Assembly (NCBI GenBank): GCA_964641895.1 | Contig: CAZXLA010000098.1 | Coordinates: forward strand, 1 to 13,381 | Length of the DNA: 13,381 nucleotides | Source: UBA2421 sp964641895 | GTDB lineage: Bacteria > Planctomycetota > Phycisphaerae > Tepidisphaerales > Tepidisphaeraceae | Reading direction: 5' to 3' | In this document: one piece after another, positions 5,963 through 11,689 of the stretch | Numbering within the stretch: position 1 is the first letter of the stretch | Layout of the letters: every line of letters starts with the position of its first letter | Notes under the pieces: model-generated | The model's database searches: none | Seen by the model: the letters and a program-made list of their open reading frames with translations, nothing else | What the model was told of the DNA's origin: nothing | Position numbers and translations under genes: made by a program

Positions 5963-6118
5963 TTAAGCAGCGCCCGCCAGCCGTTTGAGCTGTCGCCGCT
6001 GCATCAGGCTGCTGAGCAGCTCGAGTTGTACGCGAAGCGGGGTCTTCTTCTCGGCGGCTTGAACGATCGGGGCAGTTTCGAGGCGTTCGCTCCTTCGCGC
6101 GTCAGAAGCAGGAAGCAC
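5963..6118 (-). CDS. Short ORF resembling the C-terminal tail of the neighbouring PilZ-like protein (small gene or gene remnant)
   Basis: A 51-codon minus-strand frame runs from GTG (6116-6118) to TAA (5963-5965). Its last 37 residues align without gaps to the last 37 residues of the PilZ-like protein encoded at 6230-6841, with 16 identities by eye. The closing blocks are LMQRRQLKRLAGAA here and TLQRKQLRKLSAAA there. Many of the shared residues use different synonymous codons (for example CAG/CAA and CTG/CTC), so the similarity is at protein level and not a recent DNA duplication. The frame is closed by a stop at 6173-6175, and there is no room for a full PilZ domain upstream. It is either a genuine small protein built from the PilZ tail helix or the surviving 3' end of a decayed tandem paralogue. 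The start codon is uncertain, with only a weak GGCGGG upstream. Confidence 0.45.
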   Translation of the reverse strand: MLPASDARRSERLETAPIVQAAEKKTPLRVQLELLSSLMQRRQLKRLAGAA

Positions 6119-6159
6119 CCCGCCGATATCGGGTTCCGGCCCGGGCTTCGTAAAACCAA

Positions 6160-6189
6160 GGGCCTTGCCCCATCACTGAAGCAAGGCCC
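6160..6189 (-). terminator. Rho-independent-type terminator of the PilZ-like gene
   Basis: GGGCCTTGC (6160-6168) and GCAAGGCCC (6181-6189) form a perfect 9-bp stem with a 12-nt loop. On the minus strand the stem is followed by TTGGTTTTA. It lies about 40 bp after the stop of the minus-strand gene 6230-6841, the expected place for its terminator. Confidence 0.6.
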
Positions 6190-6229
6190 AATCGAAACCG
6201 CTGTTGGCATTTTGCCTGAGTAAAAACCG

Positions 6230-6841
6230 CTACGCGGCCGCGCTGAGCTTGCGGAGTTGCTTGCGCTGAAGCGTGGCACTGAGCGATTCAAGGCTCTTGT
6301 GCAGGTTGCTTTTCTTGTCGGTCACTTCCAGCGTGAACGCCGTGGTGCCGGTGGGCAACTTTTGTTGGCCAACGACAGTGAGCGTGCCCTGGGCATAAAG
6401 CCCGTCGACGGTGAGGTTGATCGAAACCTGCGCGCCATTGGTCAGCGGCTGCTGGGTGATGACCGAGAGGCCCTCTTCGCCGATGTCGGCCAACTGGCAG
6501 TTGATCTGCTTATCAACCGTCAGGCGAATGTCCTGCGATAGCGCGCTGATGCGGAAGGTTTCGTTGTCGCCGGCCGGCGTGGGGTCGCCAGTCGTCTGGA
6601 TGTTGATCACGCTGTTGCCGCCGTCGTTGTTCAGTTTGGTGATCGCAACGTTCTGCGAATGAAACTTGCCGCGCCAGTTGGCGAACAGCGTGGTCTTTCC
6701 ACCGGCCTTGAGTTCGACGTTGTGCGGAAACTGCACGGTGGCGGTGTTGTCATAAGTATCAAGCACCTTGCCCGGCGAAAGCACGCGGGTGGTGCCGTTC
6801 TGGAAGAAAGTGAGATAGCACGAGCTGTTGGGGGTCAACAT
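6230..6841 (-). CDS. Divergent PilZ-like protein
   Basis: This is a 203-residue soluble protein. The N-terminal part (about 1-90) is a beta-rich domain with LSPGKVLDTYDNTATVQF and no recognised signature. It is placed like the YcgR-N/PilZN domain of flagellar-brake proteins. The C-terminal part (about 94-200) looks like a divergent PilZ domain: R97 and R106 lie near its start, and D119-I-G-E-E-G124 corresponds to the (D/N)xSxxG motif with Ser replaced by Gly. It ends with a basic helix, LQRKQLRKL, as PilZ domains often do. The changed motif makes c-di-GMP binding doubtful. AGGAG 6 nt before the ATG (6839-6841) fixes the start. The gene stands alone on its strand with a terminator at 6160-6189. 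Its C-terminal tail recurs in the short ORF 5963-6118. Confidence 0.68.
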   Translation of the reverse strand: MLTPNSSCYLTFFQNGTTRVLSPGKVLDTYDNTATVQFPHNVELKAGGKTTLFANWRGKFHSQNVAITKLNNDGGNSVINIQTTGDPTPAGDNETFRISALSQDIRLTVDKQINCQLADIGEEGLSVITQQPLTNGAQVSINLTVDGLYAQGTLTVVGQQKLPTGTTAFTLEVTDKKSNLHKSLESLSATLQRKQLRKLSAAA

Positions 6842-7193
6842 GACAGGCTCCTGTTGGTTTGAGGCGAGGAGAAAGTTTTATCGCTGCAACCCTTCATCGG
6901 CACTTTCCGGCTTTTTTGGATGCCAGGCCCTTTCAATTGCGCTGGTCCGCAGATTTGCGGACGTTGATTCGGTGGCGAAATCCACGCGAGTGAGAAGGCT
7001 CACAAGCTCACTGCCCTGTGACGCCTGCACAGATTGTAACTTCTATACCGTTTCGACCCTTTGCTTCGAAAATAGTGAAAGTGCCCGCTTTTTATGTTGC
7101 CTCTCCCGCCAAGTCCGTTAGGCTATGCCGCTGCGGCAAATGAGTCAGGTTCGCCGCTAAACTACGGGGCGATAATGGATTTTGGAGGAGAGG
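6842..7193. other. Divergent intergenic region with small hairpins
   Basis: I see no convincing gene in this gap of about 350 bp; the open frames across it have unlike-coding composition. It must hold the promoters of the PilZ-like gene (minus) and the PEP-CTERM gene (plus), but no clean -35/-10 pair stands out. Structured sites are a 7-bp perfect hairpin with tetraloop (GTCCGCA 6945-6951, TGCGGAC 6956-6962), a 5-bp stem GTGAG/CTCAC (6990-7003) with GCTCAC repeated at 7006-7011, and the odd palindrome TGCCGCTGCGGCA (7126-7138). Any of these could be operators or leader structures. Confidence 0.4.
7184..7188 (+). promoter_or_regulatory. Ribosome binding site that sets the PEP-CTERM protein start
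   Basis: GGAGG lies 5 nt before the ATG at 7194. The in-frame TTG at 7182 overlaps this site and is therefore not the likely start. Confidence 0.6.
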
Positions 7194-9296
7194 ATGCAGC
7201 CCACGGCTCGCGCTCGACGTGTACTTGCGCCGACCATTTGGTCGGCGATGCTTGGCGTTGCTTCAGTGGCGCAAGGGCAGACTTGGGTCGGGCCGTCGAA
7301 CGGGCCTTGGAGCGATCCGCTCAACTGGAGCACGCTCACCATCCCCAACTCGCCCGTGGCCGACGTGTTGATCGATTCCAACGACACGCAAATTACCATT
7401 ACCCAATTGGATGTCTTTGCGCTCATCCGTTCGTTGCAGATTGATTCCGCCGACCAGCTACAGTTTGACCAGAACACCAATCTTGTGGTTTTGGGCAACG
7501 GCACGTTCGCCAGCGTTCACAACTTCGGCTCCATCGTCATCGGCCCGCGCAGCGAACTACTCAGCGGCGTAAGCGGCACGCTTAAATTTGACGGCGCCGG
7601 CACGGTGGCTCTCAATGGTTCAACCAGCCTGCTGGCGGGCAGCGGACGGATTGTGAACGTCGACAACACCATCTCCGGCGACGGCACGATCGGCGGAAAC
7701 AGCGCCGAATTCACCAACGCCTTTCTCATCGATGCCTCCACGCCCGCACGCCCCCTGCTACTCGACCCCGCGCCCACCGGCGCGTCGGCCTTCATCAATA
7801 ACGGCACCCTTTCCGCCACCGCCGGCTGGCTGCTGGTCAGTGGCAACGGCGGGGGCGATTTCGATAACACCAACGGCTTTTTCCAAGCCGACGCCGGAAC
7901 GATCGCACTGGTGTCGGGCGCTACGATCGTCGGTGGAACGTTTCAATCCTCGGCCGGGAGCAGGGTAGAAGTCGCGGCCAATCATGCCGCAAGTATCAGC
8001 GCGATCACGAACAACTCCTTTTTTAACGTTGACGCCGGCGCCACACTCACCGCCGCCGGCGCAATCACCAACAATGGATCGATCCAACTTTATGCCGACA
8101 GCGCCGGTTCGTCTCTGCTGGTCAACGGCAGTGTGAGCTTCGCCGGAACCGGTGAACTGATCCTCACGCCGGCCAACGGCGGCGCCGCCATCGTGGCTTC
8201 GGCCACCGGCGGGCTGCTGATCAACGGCGCGGGGCATCGCATTAAAGGCGGTGGGTTCCTCGGCAACAACTCCGCCGGGTTACAGAACCACGGCGTCATC
8301 AGCGCGACCGACCCTTTGTCGTTCCTCATCGTCGACCCCGGCAACGCGCCCATGCTGCACAACGGCACCTTCATCGCCAGCAACGGCGCAACGCTGCGCC
8401 TCAGCGGCGCCGGCGGACAGGCCTTTATCGGCACCGGCGCCATTCACGTCGACCCCGCCGCCGTCATGCAATTTTCCAACCAGGCCAGCGTGAGTTTCAG
8501 CGGGCAAAGCACCGTGAATGGGACGATGTCGGTCATCGGATCATCCAAAGTGGCGCTGGCCGGCATTTCGGGCGTCGGCACGGTTCAACTGGTCACACCG
8601 GCTTCGCTCTTGGCCGACCATGTGCGCGTCGGCACACTCATTATCAACGGCGGCACCGCGACCCTTCGCGCCGGAGGCGGAACGCTGGGCACGTCGGCGG
8701 TCAAGTCGCTCAGCATCACCACGGCGCTGGATCTCACTGATCACGCCCTGCTGGTCGACTTCACCGGCCCCAGCCCCATCGGGCAGATCGCCGCTTATCT
8801 TCAAACGGGCTACGCCGGTGGAAGCTGGAACGGCGTGGGCATTCAATCCCGCGTCGCCGCCAACGACCCGACGCGCCGCACCGCGCTGGGATACGCTTTA
8901 GCTAGCGATATCGTCACGGCGATCCCCAACATTTTTGCCGGCCAACCCTTCGACAGTGACACCGTCATCGTCGACTTCACCCTATACGGCGACGCCAACC
9001 TCGATCACGCCGTCAACCTCGACGACTTCACCGCGCTGGCCGCCAGCTTCGGCGGGCCGGCGCGCTGGAGCCAGGGCGACTTTGACTACAACGGCGTAAC
9101 CAACCTCGACGATTTCACACGCCTCGCCGCCAACTTCGGCCAAGCGCTGCCGGTGTCCACGTCGGCGCGCGGCGGGCCGGCTTCTGCCGTCCCCGAGCCA
9201 GCATTGGGATGGGTGGCATTGTTGTTGACGTGTTCAATAGCCCGCGGCCGGCGCACAGCGAGCGGCGAGCGTAAGCGACCCAATTCCACGCCATAA
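7194..9296 (+). CDS. Secreted beta-repeat protein with dockerin-like repeats and PEP-CTERM sorting tail
   Basis: This is a 700-residue exported protein. A signal peptide has basic residues at 6-9, a hydrophobic core, and likely cleavage after AQG (28). The mature N-terminus TWVGPSNGPWSDPLNW resembles the opening of autotransporter-like and PEP-CTERM surface proteins. Residues of about 70-560 are rich in Gly, Asn, Ala and Thr with recurring 'NNGxL/I', 'FxGxGxL/I' and 'GxGxI' units, as expected for a right-handed beta-helix. Two dockerin-like or EF-hand-like repeats follow: GDANLDHAVNLDDF from 599, and GDFDYNGVTNLDDF from 628, each ending in LAxxFG; these could bind calcium. The tail has V666-P-E-P669, a hydrophobic segment and the basic cluster ARGRR, the PEP-CTERM signal recognised by an exosortase and associated with surface or extracellular-matrix proteins. 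About 13 residues follow the basic cluster, which is longer than usual. No exosortase is in the window. Confidence 0.85.
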   Translation: MQPTARARRVLAPTIWSAMLGVASVAQGQTWVGPSNGPWSDPLNWSTLTIPNSPVADVLIDSNDTQITITQLDVFALIRSLQIDSADQLQFDQNTNLVVLGNGTFASVHNFGSIVIGPRSELLSGVSGTLKFDGAGTVALNGSTSLLAGSGRIVNVDNTISGDGTIGGNSAEFTNAFLIDASTPARPLLLDPAPTGASAFINNGTLSATAGWLLVSGNGGGDFDNTNGFFQADAGTIALVSGATIVGGTFQSSAGSRVEVAANHAASISAITNNSFFNVDAGATLTAAGAITNNGSIQLYADSAGSSLLVNGSVSFAGTGELILTPANGGAAIVASATGGLLINGAGHRIKGGGFLGNNSAGLQNHGVISATDPLSFLIVDPGNAPMLHNGTFIASNGATLRLSGAGGQAFIGTGAIHVDPAAVMQFSNQASVSFSGQSTVNGTMSVIGSSKVALAGISGVGTVQLVTPASLLADHVRVGTLIINGGTATLRAGGGTLGTSAVKSLSITTALDLTDHALLVDFTGPSPIGQIAAYLQTGYAGGSWNGVGIQSRVAANDPTRRTALGYALASDIVTAIPNIFAGQPFDSDTVIVDFTLYGDANLDHAVNLDDFTALAASFGGPARWSQGDFDYNGVTNLDDFTRLAANFGQALPVSTSARGGPASAVPEPALGWVALLLTCSIARGRRTASGERKRPNSTP

Positions 9297-9413
9297 CCGC
9301 CGTTCGCGCGCTCGCAGCCCGTGCATTCGCCCATATGCGCTTGCCCTGAGCAATCGCGCGGCGCGGCGCACGGATGGGCAAACTTTGCTGAAAGCGGTTA
9401 TCCTTGTCGGGGC

Positions 9414-10799
9414 ATGCTGCTTAGGAATTGCTTCGTTCAGATTATCGTCGTGGCAATCGCGCTCTTGGCGGTGGGTTCTGGCTGCGCATCATTGCCGCGC
9501 ATGACCTCGTCGCTGTCGTTCAACGTCGCCGGGTTTGGTGCCAAGGGCGACGGCAAGACGCTCGATACCACCGCCTTTCAGCACGCCATTGAAGCCGCCA
9601 AGCAGTCCGGCGGCGCAACCGTCCTGGTGCCGCGGGGGACGTATCTCATCGCGCCCATCAATTTGTGTTCCGGCCTCAAACTGCTGCTGGCCGAAGGCGC
9701 CGTCGTCAAACTCGCCGACGACCCGGCCCTTTACCCGCTCATCGACACACGCTTCAACGGCCTGATGCAGCCGGCGCGCCGAGCCGCCATCTCCGCCGAC
9801 GGATGCAGCGATTTTTCAATCATCGGCGCCGGCGTCATCGACGGCTCAGGCCCGTACTGGTGGTCGCAAGTTCGCGAAGAAACCCCCGCGGCGGTGTCTA
9901 CACAGCCCACCGGCGACGCCCACTCACGCCGTCCGCCGATGCTTCAGCTGCGCAACTGCCGCAACGTGCGCATCGAAGGCGTGACCTTCCGCAACCCTCC
10001 CCGCTCGGCGGTGCATGTGCTGTTCAGCGAAAATGTCTTCCTGCGCCTGGCGCAGTTTGACGCGCCGCCGGCGTCCGACACCATCGGCGTAGAGATCGAT
10101 TCCAGCAAATCCGTGCGCCTCGACGACTGCCGTGCCGCGGTGGGCGCGCGGGCCGTATCCATCGAAGCCGGCCGGCAGGATGCTTCACCGCGCGCCGCCC
10201 GGCCCACGGAAGATGTGGCGATTCGCAGTTGCACATTCAGCCAATCGGCCACCGCCATTGCCATCGGCCCCAACATTCACGGCGGCGTGCTGGGCGTGCG
10301 CGTTTCAGAAAGCCGCTTCGACGGAGGTGATTTCGGCGTGCAGATTCACTCCACCCCCGACCGAACCGGCACGATTCAAGACGTCTGGCTGACCGACCTC
10401 GATATGAAAAACATCGGCTGCCCGCTGACCCTCTCCCTCCGCGGCAAAACGCTGGCCGACCAGCTCACCGCCGGCCGCTCACCCACGATCCGCGACGTGG
10501 AAGTCGCCCGCCTCACCGTCCGCGGCGCGCAGCGGGCCGGCATTATCGAAGGACAGGAGCAATCGCCGATCCGCAACCTGCGCTTCGAAAACCTCAACCT
10601 CTCGGCCCGTTACGGCATCAGTTGCTCCCACGCCGCCGACGTCAGCTTCAACATGGTGCAAATCGCCACCGATTTCGGCCCGGCGATTTTGCGCACCGAC
10701 ACGAGCAACCTGCAAATCGATAACTGGAACGAAGCCACCCGCCCCGCCGACGCGCCAACGAGTCAACCCGCGACAGCCAAAGCGGCGTCGCGCCCATGA
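9414..10799 (+). CDS. GH28-fold (polygalacturonase-like) lipoprotein lacking the catalytic motifs
   Basis: This is a 461-residue exported protein with a hydrophobic signal ending at VGSGC, where Cys24 is a possible lipidation site (the lipobox is imperfect at -3). The fold is clear from FNVAGFGAKGDGKTLDTTAF (36-55), VLVPRGTYLIAPINL (70-84), LLLAEGAVVKLADDP and 'GAGVIDGSGPYWW' (138-150). PPMLQLRNCRNVRIEGVTF follows near 174-192. In active GH28 enzymes the motifs are NTD, DD, GHG and RIK. Aligned by eye these are D222-T-I224, G244-A-R246, S278-A-T280 and Q310-I-H312, so all are lost. The chain ends in a Pro/Thr/Ala-rich tail. ATG 9414 was chosen because it opens the signal peptide; an in-frame ATG at 9321 would add 31 unlikely residues. 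No good Shine-Dalgarno sequence is seen. It may bind carbohydrate or have a diverged active site. Confidence 0.82.
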   Translation: MLLRNCFVQIIVVAIALLAVGSGCASLPRMTSSLSFNVAGFGAKGDGKTLDTTAFQHAIEAAKQSGGATVLVPRGTYLIAPINLCSGLKLLLAEGAVVKLADDPALYPLIDTRFNGLMQPARRAAISADGCSDFSIIGAGVIDGSGPYWWSQVREETPAAVSTQPTGDAHSRRPPMLQLRNCRNVRIEGVTFRNPPRSAVHVLFSENVFLRLAQFDAPPASDTIGVEIDSSKSVRLDDCRAAVGARAVSIEAGRQDASPRAARPTEDVAIRSCTFSQSATAIAIGPNIHGGVLGVRVSESRFDGGDFGVQIHSTPDRTGTIQDVWLTDLDMKNIGCPLTLSLRGKTLADQLTAGRSPTIRDVEVARLTVRGAQRAGIIEGQEQSPIRNLRFENLNLSARYGISCSHAADVSFNMVQIATDFGPAILRTDTSNLQIDNWNEATRPADAPTSQPATAKAASRP

Positions 10800-10872
10800 A
10801 CGCGTACACCGGCAATGCGCACCGAAGTAATCACCGCGCTCACAATATCGACCTGTGCGACGCACGATGATC

Positions 10873-10911
10873 TAAAATTCCTTCCACTCACGCTCGTCGA
10901 GCTTGTATAAT
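10873..10911 (+). promoter_or_regulatory. Candidate promoter and operator region of the toxin-antitoxin pair
   Basis: A perfect TATAAT (10906-10911) overlaps the annotated mntA ATG (10910), and a second -10-like TAAAAT lies at 10873-10878. If TATAAT is used, the transcript would start near 10918-10919, almost exactly at the in-frame GTG (10919), giving a leaderless message. An 11-nt odd palindrome GCTCGTCGAGC (10892-10902) sits in the spacer. Another, GTGCGACGCAC (10855-10865), lies 37 bp upstream, centre to centre. No convincing -35 hexamer goes with TATAAT. Confidence 0.4.
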
Positions 10912-11227
10912 GCCTCATGTGATCGATCTTCTGGCCATTCATCAGGACGCCATTGCAACGCTGTGCCGCAAACACGGCGTCAATCGCCTGGAGGTTTTCG
11001 GCTCGGCCGCGCGAGGCGATTTTGTAACCGGCACAAGCGATGTTGATTTTGTTGTGGAGTTCGCCGATCAAAATTGGGAGGGCTCGTTCAAGCGTTACAT
11101 GGGGTTGAAGCTGGATCTGGAAGACCTGCTCGAAACGCCCGTCGACTTAGTCGAACCGGCCGCCGTGGACAATGCCATTTTCACTGCGGTAGCCGCCCGT
11201 CACCGAAAAGTGCTCTATGCCGCCTGA
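10910..11227 (+). CDS. mntA: MntA-type minimal nucleotidyltransferase, antitoxin of a HEPN/MNT (type VII) system
   Basis: This is a 105-residue soluble protein of the minimal nucleotidyltransferase family. Known MntA antitoxins neutralise the HEPN ribonuclease HepT by transferring AMP to a tyrosine near its active site. The signature G31-S-x-x-R-G-D is followed by S43-D44-V-D46 (two metal-binding Asp), and the third carboxylate is D79 in PVDLV. All catalytic positions look intact and the length is normal. The start may be ATG 10910 or the in-frame GTG 10919, since a TATAAT overlaps the first. The next frame's ATG (11217) overlaps the end of this gene by 11 nt, the usual layout for these pairs. 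Its partner is interrupted (see next entry). Confidence 0.9.
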   Translation: MPHVIDLLAIHQDAIATLCRKHGVNRLEVFGSAARGDFVTGTSDVDFVVEFADQNWEGSFKRYMGLKLDLEDLLETPVDLVEPAAVDNAIFTAVAARHRKVLYAA

Positions 11228-11555
11228 ATCGCGCAAACTCCTTGAAGACATTCGCCGCGCCGGCTAAAAAGTGACGCGCTTCGCAGCGGGACATTCGTTC
11301 GAGCAGTATCGCGACGATGAACAATTGCAGTGGTCGGTCGAGCGCGGGTTTGAAATCATCGGCGCGGCACCGAGCCAACTGCGCAAAATCGACGCCCGCC
11401 GCGCCGAGCAGGTAACAGACTGGCGGGCGATCATCAGCTTTCGGAACGTACTCATTCACGGCTACTCGGCCGTCGATCACCGCACGACGTGGGACATCGT
11501 TCAAAGTGAATTGCCAACATTACGGAGAGAAGTTGATCGGATGTTGTCGGAATAA
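11217..11555 (+). pseudogene. hepT: HepT-type HEPN toxin interrupted by an in-frame stop
   Basis: Reading from ATG 11217, the frame encodes MPPESRKLLEDIRRAG, a typical start of HepT toxins, then meets TAA at 11265-11267 (codon 17). It continues in the same frame for 95 more codons. The remainder is well preserved: SFEQY, 'QWSVERGFEIIGAA', and then FRNVLIHGY, which carries the RX4HXY motif (R76, H81, Y83). R and H form the RNase site, and Tyr is the residue AMPylated by MntA. A single change, such as CAA or GAA to TAA, would explain the break. A GTG at 11271, one codon after the stop, could permit re-initiation of a 94-residue protein lacking most of helix 1. I therefore call it a probable pseudogene, but a translated truncated toxin or a sequencing error is possible. 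Confidence 0.8.
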
Positions 11556-11689
11556 AATTCGAGAGTGACGCCCTTTTCAATCCGGCGCCTTCCTTGCTGA
11601 AATGTTCCTGACACCTTTTGCGGCCCCAAGAACCTTGTCACTTGCCAGTTCCCATTCATCCAGAATCCCCTGATCTGTTTCAACTTCAC

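Noticed and set aside
6004..6291. Minus-strand 95-codon frame overlapping the end of the PilZ-like gene
   Set aside because: Its composition is unlike a protein. The neighbouring frame in the same stretch (5963-6118) carries the PilZ-tail similarity instead.
6899..6912. GCCGATGA on the minus strand as a sigma-28 (flagellar) promoter for the PilZ-like gene
   Set aside because: The upstream TAAAGTTT-type half is missing at the required spacing.
7171..7176. GATAAT as a -10 element for the PEP-CTERM gene
   Set aside because: There is no matching -35, and the transcript would begin within the ribosome binding site.
9319..9379. Interleaved complementary 6-mers (CCGTGC/GCACGG and GCCCAT/ATGGGC) suggesting an RNA pseudoknot before the GH28-like gene
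   Set aside because: The arrangement leaves a 33-nt loop and a zero-length connector, unlike classic pseudoknots, and such 6-mers arise easily in GC-rich DNA.
11501..11689. 62-codon minus-strand frame starting next to the sensor kinase stop codon
   Set aside because: Its start is a GTG with no good ribosome site. It runs across the GTGTCAGGAAC repeat-like motif and into the antisense of the hepT remnant, so it is probably chance.
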